A stretch of DNA of 64,000 nt from Noviluteimonas gilva (GTDB lineage Bacteria; Pseudomonadota; Gammaproteobacteria; Xanthomonadales; Xanthomonadaceae). The position numbers and the translations under genes were made by a program. Under the pieces are notes generated by a model. The model saw nothing but the letters and a program-made list of their open reading frames with translations. It did not search any database and was not told the origin of the DNA. The stretch lies in NCBI RefSeq assembly GCF_009740395.1, contig NZ_WOXT01000004.1, forward strand, positions 124,001 through 188,000. The letters are read 5' to 3'. Numbering within the stretch: position 1 is the stretch's first letter; each line of letters begins with the position of its first letter. Shown in pieces: positions 47,257-55,661 of the stretch.

Positions 47257-48659
47257 ACCTTGCCCCCCGCCTCCGCCCGGCCCGTCAGCCACGGCAGCAA
47301 CACCGCGAGCAGGTAGAACTTGGAGGCGTGGTACTTGTTGTCCATGCGCGAACGATTGCGTTCGAGCCACTGTGTCGCACCCGGCAGCATGTAGCGCGCC
47401 TCGCGCGATTGCGCGTGCACCGCATCGAAACGCGACTTCGCCAGGCCGCGCACGTCGAAACGGAAGCTGCCCTTGTGCGCGACGTAAGGCAGGTTCGAGA
47501 ACCGCGTCGCGATGTGCTGGCGCACGAGCACCTTGCTCATGCCGGTGACCGGATCCATCTGCAATTCGGCCGGCACGTCGTTGTAGACCCAATCGCAGAA
47601 ATGCGGATCGCAGAAGGGATACGCGATCTTCAGCGAGGTCGCGTCGGCCGTGTAGATGCCTTTCGCGAAACCGCCCGCCGCAGCGGCGATGGACAGCGAG
47701 ATGACGCGGTATTCCTCCGCGCTCGTCGCCGAATCGATCTCCGACAGGAAAGGCGCCAAGCGCTCGCGGGAACTGCGCGAGATGTCGCGCCCGAACAACT
47801 CGTCGACTTCGCCGTCGGTGAAGCGCGAACCGGGGAACACGCGCTCCACGGCGTTCATCTGCAACGTGCCGAGCGCGAAGCACAACTCGAAGTTGTTGCT
47901 CACCCACGGCAATTCAGTCGCCATGCGCGGCAGGCGGATGCCGCGCGCCAGCCACTTGAGGACTTTGTATTGCGAATTGACCGGAATGCCGAAGTACGTA
48001 TCCGATCCCAGGCCGTCGACCATGCCATCGCCACCGCCCGACTGGATTTCGAAGGCCAGGTCGACGTAGGACAGCAACGCGAAGTCCGCCGTCAACGACG
48101 GCATGCGCGGCGCGACGGCGAGATAGCGATCGTACGCACGCGCCGGGTCGCAGACGAGCGATTCGTGGCGAAGGCCGAGCGTCGTCGCGACGACCTTCGC
48201 CGACTCGACTTCGTTCTCTTCCACGCCACCCAGATACGTGATGCACGTCGTGTCGGGGCGCGCGTCGGCGAGCGCGATGGCCAGCGTCGTCGAATCCTTG
48301 CCGCCACTTTGCAGCGACCACGGGCCGCGCATCGTCGCGCAACTGGATTCGATCGCCTGGCACAGGTGCGTGTGGTACGCATCGACCCAATCCTTGGTCG
48401 GCGTCGCCTTCGCATCGTGGCGCTTGCCGCTGTCGCGCCAACGGAAACCGTAGGCCGTCGATCCCTGCGGATCGCGACCGGCGAGGTTGGCCGACAACGA
48501 CGCCATGTCCTGCCCTTCGAAGATCGAATGCGGCGGATACACGAAGCCGTTGCGCAGCACGTCGGCCACCGACACATCGTCGATCTTCCGGGCCGTCGGA
48601 TGCACCGGGATCGGCGACGAGGGCGCCGCCTGCAAGAGTTGCGGAATCACGAGGGTCAC
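47253..48659 (-). CDS. asparagine-synthase-like protein 1, no glutaminase domain
   Basis: 468 residues from a GTG in a GTGA overlap. The PP-loop ATP-pyrophosphatase motif SGGKDSTT (118-125) and the AsnB-like DGLGSDTYFG are present. Residues 34-77 (VLRNGFVYPPHSIFEG...YGFRWRDSG) resemble only the last strand of a class II glutaminase domain; the catalytic N-terminal cysteine half is missing. It could amidate or adenylate a carboxylate using free ammonia or another amine. Partner or substrate unknown; context suggests a uronic-acid-containing sugar. Confidence 0.82.
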   Translation of the reverse strand: MTLVIPQLLQAAPSSPIPVHPTARKIDDVSVADVLRNGFVYPPHSIFEGQDMASLSANLAGRDPQGSTAYGFRWRDSGKRHDAKATPTKDWVDAYHTHLCQAIESSCATMRGPWSLQSGGKDSTTLAIALADARPDTTCITYLGGVEENEVESAKVVATTLGLRHESLVCDPARAYDRYLAVAPRMPSLTADFALLSYVDLAFEIQSGGGDGMVDGLGSDTYFGIPVNSQYKVLKWLARGIRLPRMATELPWVSNNFELCFALGTLQMNAVERVFPGSRFTDGEVDELFGRDISRSSRERLAPFLSEIDSATSAEEYRVISLSIAAAAGGFAKGIYTADATSLKIAYPFCDPHFCDWVYNDVPAELQMDPVTGMSKVLVRQHIATRFSNLPYVAHKGSFRFDVRGLAKSRFDAVHAQSREARYMLPGATQWLERNRSRMDNKYHASKFYLLAVLLPWLTGRAEAGGKV

Positions 48660-50134
48660 GGCGGCGTCGTGCGGGTACGGTGCAACTGGATCCAGGGGAG
48701 CACCACGGCCAGCAGGTAGAACTTCGAGGCGTGGTACTTGTTGCCGAGACGATGGCGGTTGCGTTCGAGCCATGTCACCGCGCCGGGCAACACATCGCGC
48801 GCCTGCACCGCGAAATCGTGCACGGTGTCGAAGCGCTTTTCGGCGAGGCCGCGCACGTCGAAACGGAAGCTGCCCTTCTTCTTCACGTACGGCAATTCCG
48901 GGAATCGCGTGGCGATATGGTTACGGACGAGCACCTTGTTCACCCTGGTCTGCGGATCGATCATCTGATGCGGGGGTACTTCCCGATACACCCACTCTCT
49001 GAAACGCACATCGCAGAACGGATAGGACGCCTGCATGCCAAGTGCGCTGCAGGTGTACAGGCCCTTGGCGAACGCACCTGCCGAGCCTGCGATGGACGTC
49101 GACATGTCGCGCCACTCATCCAGGCTCGTGGCGGAAGAGATTTCGGCCAGGAACGGCTTCAGGCGGGCCCGCGATGCCTGCGAAACCGGTTTCCCGAAGA
49201 TTTCGTCGACTTCCGCATCCGTGAATCGCGAACCGGGGAACACCCGTTCGATGGATGTCATCTGCAGCGTGCCGAGCAGGAAGCAGAGTTCGAAACTGCT
49301 GGAGACCAACGGTAGCTCGGAGACCGACGATGGCAGGCGCACCCCGCGCGCCAGGCGCATGAGGGTGCGTTGCTGGCGCGACATCGGCGTGCCGAAGTAG
49401 CTGTCGGCGCCCAGGCCGTCGATCACGCCATGGCCGCCGCGGCCGGCGATTTCGGTCGCCAGGTCCACGTACGAAAGCAGGGCGAAGTCCGCGGTGAGCA
49501 GCGGCATGCGATCGGCGACGGCGAGATAACGGTCGTACGCACGGCCCGGATCGCACATCAGCGTTTCGTGGCGCAGGCCGAGCGTGCGCGCGACGAAGGT
49601 CGCCGATTCGACTTCGTTTTCCTCGCGTCCACCGTGATAGGTGATGCACGTGGTGTCGGGGCGCGCATCGGCGACGGCGATGGCGAGCGTCGTGGAATCC
49701 TTGCCGCCGCTCTGCAACAGCCACGGCGATCCGACATCGCGCGTGGATTCGCTGACCGCTTCGCACAGCAGGCGGTGGTACGTGCCCACCCAATCCATGT
49801 CGTGGTCGGGATGGCCTTCGGTGTCGGCGCGCTTGCCCGAGTCGCGGAACTTGAAGTGGAATTCCGGCGAGGCCTGCATGTCCTGCGACGGCGAGAAGCC
49901 GAACGTCACCAGCTTGATGTCCTCGAAGATCGAGTGCGGCGGGTAGACGAAGGCGTTGCGCAGGATGTCGGCGACGGATACGAAGTCGATATTCCGCGCA
50001 GGCGCGTCGCCGCCGGCGAGCCCGGTGAAATCGGGCCGTCCGTAATACGGCGACATCGTGATCTGCAGCGGTCCCCGATGGGTGTCCACCGGGGAGGCGA
50101 GCGTTCGCGCGTCAATCGTGGTCGATGCGTTCAT
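48656..50134 (-). CDS. asparagine-synthase-like protein 2, no glutaminase domain
   Basis: 492 residues, tandem paralogue of protein 1. PP-loop SGGKDSTT (142-149), DGLGADSYFG, and shared blocks such as ERVFPGSRFTD, VLVRNHIATRFPELPYV, KGSFRFDVRGLA and NKYHASKFYLLAV(V/L)LPW. A remnant of the glutaminase C-terminal strand lies at about 56-98 (ILRNAFVYPPHSIFED...FHFKFRD). No N-terminal Cys2. The start lies 4 bp after the wzc stop. The last block, repeated in both proteins, may be specific to this family. Confidence 0.82.
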   Translation of the reverse strand: MNASTTIDARTLASPVDTHRGPLQITMSPYYGRPDFTGLAGGDAPARNIDFVSVADILRNAFVYPPHSIFEDIKLVTFGFSPSQDMQASPEFHFKFRDSGKRADTEGHPDHDMDWVGTYHRLLCEAVSESTRDVGSPWLLQSGGKDSTTLAIAVADARPDTTCITYHGGREENEVESATFVARTLGLRHETLMCDPGRAYDRYLAVADRMPLLTADFALLSYVDLATEIAGRGGHGVIDGLGADSYFGTPMSRQQRTLMRLARGVRLPSSVSELPLVSSSFELCFLLGTLQMTSIERVFPGSRFTDAEVDEIFGKPVSQASRARLKPFLAEISSATSLDEWRDMSTSIAGSAGAFAKGLYTCSALGMQASYPFCDVRFREWVYREVPPHQMIDPQTRVNKVLVRNHIATRFPELPYVKKKGSFRFDVRGLAEKRFDTVHDFAVQARDVLPGAVTWLERNRHRLGNKYHASKFYLLAVVLPWIQLHRTRTTPP

Positions 50135-50138
50135 TGGG

Positions 50139-52400
50139 TCAGCGATAGGCCTTGTGCGTTCCGGTCTGCTGGCTCGGGAGGTACTCGTAGTACGTGTACG
50201 CATAGTGGCCACCACTACGCTTCATCACGCCGTTGAAGATGGCGCCCTTCACTTCCACGCCGTTCTGTTCCAGGCGCTGCTTGGCCAGCGCGATTTCGCG
50301 CTGCTGGTTCAGGCCGAAGCGCACCACCATCAGGCACGTGCCGACCATGTGGCCGATCACCGCCGCATCGGTCACCGCCAGCACCGGCGGCGTATCGATG
50401 ATCACGATGTCGTAGCGCGGGCCGACCTGTTCGAGCAATTCGTTGAACGCCGGGTTCATCAGCAACTCGGACGGGTTCGGCGGAATCGCGCCGCGCGAAA
50501 TGAAGGACATGTTCTCGGCGCCCGCGACCTTGCGGATCGCCTCTTCCAACGGGATCTGGCCGGCGATCAGTTCCGACAAACCGCCTTCCGAACGCACGCC
50601 CACCGCATGGTGCAGCGTGCCGCGGCGCATGTCCGCGTCGATCAGCAGCACGCGCTGGCCGGCCTGCGCCATCGTCACGGCGAGATTCGCGCAGACGAAG
50701 GTCTTGCCGACGCCGGGGCTCGGCGCGGAGATCATCAACAGGTTGTTCTTGGTCTTGAAGCGTGCGAAGTGCAGGCTCGTGCGCAGGCTGCGCAGCGCTT
50801 CCATCGCCAGGTCCGTCGGCGAATTGAGCGCGAGCAATCGCTGGCCGCCGGTGGCGAAGCGCTGCGGATTGACCGTGAGTTCGCGGCCGCGCTCGCTGTA
50901 CGGGATCGACGCATAGACCGGCAGGCCGAGCAGTTCGATGTCGGCCGGATCTTCCACGCCCCGACGCATCATCTGGCGCAGCAGCACGAAGCCGAACATG
51001 ATCAGCGCGCCGAGCAGCGTACCGCCGGCGATCACCGGGATCGGCTTCGGCCACGCGGGGCTTTCATAGTCGACGGCGGCCGGATCGATCACGCGCGCAT
51101 TGCCGATCGCGCTGGCGCGCGCGATGTCGAGCTGCTGCGCCTGGTCGAGCAGGCTGGCGTAGGTCTGGTTGGTGACTTCGACGTCGCGCGTCAGGCGGAA
51201 CAGGTTCTGCTGCGTTTCCGGCAACGCGGCGATCTGGCCGCGCAACTGGCCCTTCTGCGCTTCGAACTGGGCGATCTGCGAGAGCAGCGCCTTGTAGGTC
51301 GGATGGTTCGGCGTGAAGCGGCTCGCGAGGTCCGCCTGCTGGATGCGCAACTGGCTGATCGACGAATCGATCGACACGGTTTGATTCAACAGCGACTGGT
51401 TCTGCACGGTGACATCGAGCGTCTGCGTGCGGGTCTGGTAATCGGTGAGCGCGGCCTGCGCCTTGTCCAGTTCCTTGCGCACGATCGGCAGCTGGCGCTT
51501 GACGAACTGCAGGCGCTTGGCGGCTTCGGCCGAGTTGCGCGCCACGTTCTGGTGCACGTACGCACGGCTGACCTGTTCGAGCACCGAGCGGGCGAGGATC
51601 GGATCTTCGCTCTGGTAGGCCAGCGCGATCACGCCCGAATCGCGGCCCTGCTCGCTCGCGCTGATGTCCTTGCGCAGCTGGGAGAGGATCGCGAGCGTGT
51701 TGAGGCGCGTGACTTCGAAGCGCATGCCGGGGTTGGCGGCCATGCCGCGCACCAGCACGTTGACGCCCGCGGCCTGCGCGGGCTGGCCGACGATGCCGTT
51801 GACGAGCACGTCGCCATCGGGGTCGTACAGCGTGAAGCGGTTGGCATCGCCGGCGACGAGCTTGAGCGGCTGGTCGACGAGTTCGGCCGGCACGTCCAGG
51901 CGCGCGATCGACACGCTCTCGCCGCCCCAGCCGTAGCGCGTCAGGCCGAACCACGGTTCGTTGACGTCGTTGGCGCGGTCGGAGGCGTAGGTGCGCGCGA
52001 TGTAGTCGCCGAAGATCGGGAAGTGCGCCGGCTTGATCTGGACGTCGAGGTCCAGGTTGTCGAGCGCCTCGCTCAGCACGCTGCGCGAGGTGAGCAACTG
52101 GATCTCGGTGGCGGCGGGCGATTCGGCGGCGGTGGACTGGGCGGCGGAATTCGACGCCAGGCCCGGGAACGTCGGCGTGCGGCGCTCGACCTGGACCGTC
52201 GCGTTGGCTTCGTACTTCGGCGTGGCGAGCACGACATAAAGAACGCTGGCCAGGAAGAACATCAGCGTGCCGAACAGGATCGCTTTCTTGTGGTCGCCCA
52301 CCGTCGTGAACAGCGTGCGCAGGTCGAGCTCCTCATCGCGGACCGAGGTCGGGGCGATGTGCGGAGGCGGCGTCGTGCGGTTGGAGAGGTAGGTCGCCAT
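50139..52400 (-). CDS. Wzc-type polysaccharide co-polymerase and tyrosine autokinase
   Basis: 753 residues. N-terminal Wzz domain with TM1 (about 40-60), periplasmic coiled coil, TM2 near 450-468, then a cytoplasmic BY-kinase with Walker A APSPGVGKT (about 556-564), Walker A' VLLIDADMR and Walker B IVIIDTPP. The C-terminal tyrosine cluster HYAYTYYEYLPSQQ is the autophosphorylation site. It controls polymer length and export with Wza and is reversed by the phosphatase at 55114. The leader carries a candidate CsrA hairpin. Confidence 0.95.
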   Translation of the reverse strand: MATYLSNRTTPPPHIAPTSVRDEELDLRTLFTTVGDHKKAILFGTLMFFLASVLYVVLATPKYEANATVQVERRTPTFPGLASNSAAQSTAAESPAATEIQLLTSRSVLSEALDNLDLDVQIKPAHFPIFGDYIARTYASDRANDVNEPWFGLTRYGWGGESVSIARLDVPAELVDQPLKLVAGDANRFTLYDPDGDVLVNGIVGQPAQAAGVNVLVRGMAANPGMRFEVTRLNTLAILSQLRKDISASEQGRDSGVIALAYQSEDPILARSVLEQVSRAYVHQNVARNSAEAAKRLQFVKRQLPIVRKELDKAQAALTDYQTRTQTLDVTVQNQSLLNQTVSIDSSISQLRIQQADLASRFTPNHPTYKALLSQIAQFEAQKGQLRGQIAALPETQQNLFRLTRDVEVTNQTYASLLDQAQQLDIARASAIGNARVIDPAAVDYESPAWPKPIPVIAGGTLLGALIMFGFVLLRQMMRRGVEDPADIELLGLPVYASIPYSERGRELTVNPQRFATGGQRLLALNSPTDLAMEALRSLRTSLHFARFKTKNNLLMISAPSPGVGKTFVCANLAVTMAQAGQRVLLIDADMRRGTLHHAVGVRSEGGLSELIAGQIPLEEAIRKVAGAENMSFISRGAIPPNPSELLMNPAFNELLEQVGPRYDIVIIDTPPVLAVTDAAVIGHMVGTCLMVVRFGLNQQREIALAKQRLEQNGVEVKGAIFNGVMKRSGGHYAYTYYEYLPSQQTGTHKAYR

Positions 52401-52452
52401 AAATCTCGCTCAGAAAAAATATGAAAGGCATCGGTGCCGCTGGCATCGACGT

Positions 52453-52470
52453 CGGAACATCCTTGCTCCG
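52453..52470 (-). promoter_or_regulatory. candidate CsrA/RsmA-binding hairpin in the wzc leader
   Basis: On the minus strand CGGA-GCAAGGATGT-TCCG places AAGGATGT in a 10-nt loop. Against the CsrA consensus RUACARGGAUGU it matches 10 of 12 positions. It lies about 53-70 nt before the wzc ATG. The 140-bp wzc leader also holds an 8-bp GC hairpin (ACGGCGGC/GCCGCCGT) and two tandem copies of TGCCGGCCCCC (52507-52528). Confidence 0.5.
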
Positions 52471-52540
52471 CGGGAACGGCGGCCCTCAGCCGCCGTCCTG
52501 CGTCGTTGCCGGCCCCCTGCCGGCCCCCTGTTGGCTGCCT

Positions 52541-54862
52541 TCAGGACACCTCGCGGACACGCTCGGCGCCGGCCGCGAAGCGCGGCAGCTCGGCTGCCGG
52601 CACCAGCGGCACGACCGTGGCCGTGCTGGGCCGCATGGCGGCCAGCGCTTCCACGATCCACTCGCACGCATCCACGCGCGGCCGCTCGTCGTTGCGCAGC
52701 ATTTCCCACGCACGACGGTCGGAGATGAGGTTGAGTACGACATCGGAGATCGTCTGCTCGTGAACGTCGATGCGGCGGACGTTCGGAACCTCGCTGGTGA
52801 GCGGTCCTGCGAGGGCGGGTTCCCCCGCGGCGTTCAGGAGCAAGACAGGCTTCCCGAGCGGGGCCACCTCCGCCGCGCATTCGCCGGAGACGGCGAGCGA
52901 CAGGTAGGCGGCGTCGGCCAGATAGGCGAAGCCGAGGTAGTCGCCCGGGGCGACCAGGTGGATGTTCGCGAAGGCGCCGAGCATGCCGTCGATGCCATCC
53001 ATGTTGCGCGAGGGCGGCATCAGGCAGACGACGTCCAGGTCCGGGCGGCGCAACGCGATGCGGCGCAGCGCGCGGGCGAGCGGTTCCAGGCGTTCGCCCA
53101 TCTTTTCGCGGCCCATCACCAGCAGCAGCGGTGCGTTTTCGCGCAGGAAGCCGAAGCGCTGGGTGAGCTCGCGCTGCAGCGGGAGGTTCTGGTGCAAGCG
53201 ATCGACCGCCGTGTGCAGCGTGCGCGCGGCGGGGTCGCCGGTCACCAGCACGCGGTCGGACGGCACGCCGTCGGCCAGCAGCGAACGGCTCATCGACTCG
53301 GTCGCGGTGAAGTGCATCGCGGCGAGCGAGCCCATCATCTTGCGGCCCGCGTCCTGCGAGGCGCGCACCGCGGCGCCCGCCGGCTCGACGCAGGCGACGG
53401 GGATGTGCTGGTAGGTCGCGGCGAGCGTGGTGGCCACGCTGGTCGGCGCACCCGCGGGCACGACCACGACGTCGGGATGGAAGTCGCTGATCACCCGATC
53501 GAGGGTGCCGAGCGCGGCGGAGGTCACCTGCGCGACATCGTCGGCCTCCGACAGGGTGATACGCACGTCGGGGGACAGGTCGAACAACCCCAGTACGCCT
53601 TCGGAGTGGCTGCCGGCCTGCGCGGCGACGCAAACGCGCATTTCGAAGCGCCGGTCGCGCGACATCTGTTCGACGATCGGGGCGATCTGCGCGGCATCGG
53701 TCGACGCGCTGAGCACGTAGAGCGCCTTCATCACGCCCGATGCCGGCGCCTGGTCGGCCATCGGAACGCGCGCTTCCACCGTGGCCTGCGGCGCCGTGGC
53801 GACTTGCGCGACGCGCTGCGGCAGCAGCTTGCCGATCGCCACGATCGCCTGCGGCAACTTCGCCAGGTACAGCGCGAACACGAACATAAACGCCACCAGG
53901 CTCGCCATCTCCGGCAGCCCGCGCAGCGCATAACCGACACCGCCGAGGGTCAGGCCCGCCGAGACGATGATGCAGAGCGTGGCGCGCGCCGAGAAACCTG
54001 CGTCGCACAACAGGTGGTGCAGATGCTGGCGATCGGGTTCGAACGGCGAGCGCCCCAGCTTCTTGCGGCGATACATCACGCCGAGCGTATCCATCACCGG
54101 GATCGCGACGCACCACAGCGTATCGACCGGGGCGAGCACGCCGACCTTGCCGTGGCTCAGATAGATCAGTGACCACGCCATCAAGAAGCCGATGAGCGTG
54201 CTGCCCGCATCGCCCATGAAGATCTTGCGGCCATCGGGCCAACCCAGGTTGACCGCCAGGTACGGCACGAGCGCGGCGAACAACACCTGCAACAGCAGCA
54301 CGACGCCGAGCGCCGGCCAGCCGGAGGGGGCGAACAACAGGATCGAACCGATGCTCACCATCGCCATGCCCGCGGCGAGGCCGTCGATGCCGTCCATCAT
54401 GTTGAAGGCGTTCACCAGGCCGATGACCGCGATGATCGTGATCGGAATGCCGAGCAGGCCGAGCTGCAGGTCGATGCCGTCGCCGAGCAGGTGCCCCGCG
54501 CTATCCAGGTAGATGCCCGTTGCGCCGATGACCAGCCACGCGGTGGAGGCCTGGATGACCAGGCGCGACTTGACGCTCATGTTGTTCAAGTCGTCGACCG
54601 CGCCGGTCATGACGATCAGCGCGCACGGCACGAGCAGGCTCGCGACGAACGCGTCCACGTATCCGAGGTACGTCAGTCCCGCGACCGTGCCCAGGAAGAA
54701 GCACAGCCCGCCGATCAGGGGGACGCGGCCCTTGTGCGCCTTGCGACCACCCGGCTTGTCGACGAGACCCAATCGCTTCGCCAGGGGGCGAAGCGAAAAG
54801 ATCGCGAAGAGGGTGACGGCAAGGGCGATTGCACTCGCGGCCACCAGTTTTGCTTCTTCCAT
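52541..54862 (-). CDS. WecA-type GlcNAc-1-P transferase fused to a degenerate WecB-like domain
   Basis: 773 residues. Residues 1-350 are a polytopic polyprenyl-phosphate N-acetylhexosamine-1-phosphate transferase with DDLNN (90-94), NAFNMMDGIDGL (151-162), NLGWPDGRKIFMGDAGS (205-221) and RQHLHHLL (278-285); this starts the lipid-linked repeat unit. Residues 378-755 align by eye with UDP-GlcNAc 2-epimerase (MKALYVLSASTDAAQIAPIVEQM; ...EVAPLGKPVLLL), but the GTRPE loop, the HGDT aspartate, the second glutamate and the PVH histidine are replaced. The second half is probably non-catalytic. Confidence 0.9.
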   Translation of the reverse strand: MEEAKLVAASAIALAVTLFAIFSLRPLAKRLGLVDKPGGRKAHKGRVPLIGGLCFFLGTVAGLTYLGYVDAFVASLLVPCALIVMTGAVDDLNNMSVKSRLVIQASTAWLVIGATGIYLDSAGHLLGDGIDLQLGLLGIPITIIAVIGLVNAFNMMDGIDGLAAGMAMVSIGSILLFAPSGWPALGVVLLLQVLFAALVPYLAVNLGWPDGRKIFMGDAGSTLIGFLMAWSLIYLSHGKVGVLAPVDTLWCVAIPVMDTLGVMYRRKKLGRSPFEPDRQHLHHLLCDAGFSARATLCIIVSAGLTLGGVGYALRGLPEMASLVAFMFVFALYLAKLPQAIVAIGKLLPQRVAQVATAPQATVEARVPMADQAPASGVMKALYVLSASTDAAQIAPIVEQMSRDRRFEMRVCVAAQAGSHSEGVLGLFDLSPDVRITLSEADDVAQVTSAALGTLDRVISDFHPDVVVVPAGAPTSVATTLAATYQHIPVACVEPAGAAVRASQDAGRKMMGSLAAMHFTATESMSRSLLADGVPSDRVLVTGDPAARTLHTAVDRLHQNLPLQRELTQRFGFLRENAPLLLVMGREKMGERLEPLARALRRIALRRPDLDVVCLMPPSRNMDGIDGMLGAFANIHLVAPGDYLGFAYLADAAYLSLAVSGECAAEVAPLGKPVLLLNAAGEPALAGPLTSEVPNVRRIDVHEQTISDVVLNLISDRRAWEMLRNDERPRVDACEWIVEALAAMRPSTATVVPLVPAAELPRFAAGAERVREVS

Positions 54863-55018
54863 GCGCGCCTCTCGATGACCGGGTCATGGGGCGTCGCGAA
54901 CCGTTCCCGTCCGCCCCCTTTCCCCGCCGCATGCACTCGTTGACACCCGGTGCAACGCGACAGGTTCGAAAAGGCTATGGATCGGGTGTTGATGAAAAGA
55001 TGAAGAAAAACAGCCAAA

Positions 55019-55034
55019 TGCCAAATATTCGGCA
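55019..55034. promoter_or_regulatory. operator-like palindrome upstream of the WecA gene
   Basis: TGCCAAATATTCGGCA, palindromic at 14 of 16 positions and AT-rich in its core, lies 157 bp before the wecA-fusion start in a 251-bp gene-free, comparatively AT-rich segment. A TTTGGCA repeat overlaps it. No promoter hexamers could be assigned with confidence. Confidence 0.35.
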
Positions 55035-55113
55035 CCGATCGTCGAATCATTCAGGCGCGTTCGTCTGCTTGGCCGGTGCCGTGTCCGGCATGCGTTTATC
55101 GCAACGAGCAGGG

Positions 55114-55551
55114 CTAAAGGTGCATTCGCCAGGCGTACAGCATCCGGTCGATCCGGCGGTACGCATCCTCGAAAACCGGCACCGTCTTGCCGTAGGGATC
55201 CGGGACCTCGTCGTCGCCCTCCCACTTTCCGACCAGGAACGTCTTGCCCCTCGCCTGCGGGGCGATCGCATGGATCGCGCCGACATGGCGGCGTTGCATC
55301 GCGAGCACGAGATCGGCCTGCGAGATCATCGCTTCGGTGACCTGGCGCGCGGCGTGGCCCTGCGCCGTCAGGCCGTGGTCGGCCAGCACGCGTTCGGCGA
55401 TCGGGTCGATCGGATTGCCGACCAGCGCCGCGAGGCCGGCCGATTCCACGACCACCTCGTCGCCGCCGCCCAGATGCTTGCGCAGCACGACTTCGGCCAT
55501 GGGCGATCGGCAGATGTTGCCGACGCAGACGATCAGGATGCGATGGATCAT
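55114..55551 (-). CDS. low-molecular-weight protein-tyrosine phosphatase (Wzb-type)
   Basis: 145-residue cytoplasmic phosphatase. The CX5R loop CVGNICRS starts at Cys9 (Arg15), and the general acid is Asp118 in PDPYG. Expected to dephosphorylate the Wzc tyrosine cluster, allowing cycles of polymerisation. First gene of the exopolysaccharide locus, separated from the wecA fusion by 251 bp with no gene. Confidence 0.93.
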   Translation of the reverse strand: MIHRILIVCVGNICRSPMAEVVLRKHLGGGDEVVVESAGLAALVGNPIDPIAERVLADHGLTAQGHAARQVTEAMISQADLVLAMQRRHVGAIHAIAPQARGKTFLVGKWEGDDEVPDPYGKTVPVFEDAYRRIDRMLYAWRMHL

Positions 55552-55661
55552 GGTCGCGCAGTCTACGGCGCGCCGGTCTCGCGCGCGCGACGGACGTCGT
55601 GGACAAGCCATGACATGATTCGGCCGAAGGCGCCCCGCCTTCGCCCATCGCGAGGATCCCA

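Noticed and set aside
50058-52424. Long open frame (788 codons) antisense to the Wzc-type kinase
   Set aside because: Arg/Asp/Ala-rich shadow frame typical of high-GC DNA; the opposite strand has all BY-kinase motifs and an operon context.
52410-54242. 610-codon open frame in another frame of the WecA-fusion region
   Set aside because: Arg/Ala/Pro-rich product with no motifs; the fusion protein frame contains all WecA motifs.
55011-55040. Sigma-54 promoter (GG-N10-GC) ahead of the WecA gene
   Set aside because: TTGGCA-type elements occur, but the GG to GC spacing does not fit on the minus strand.
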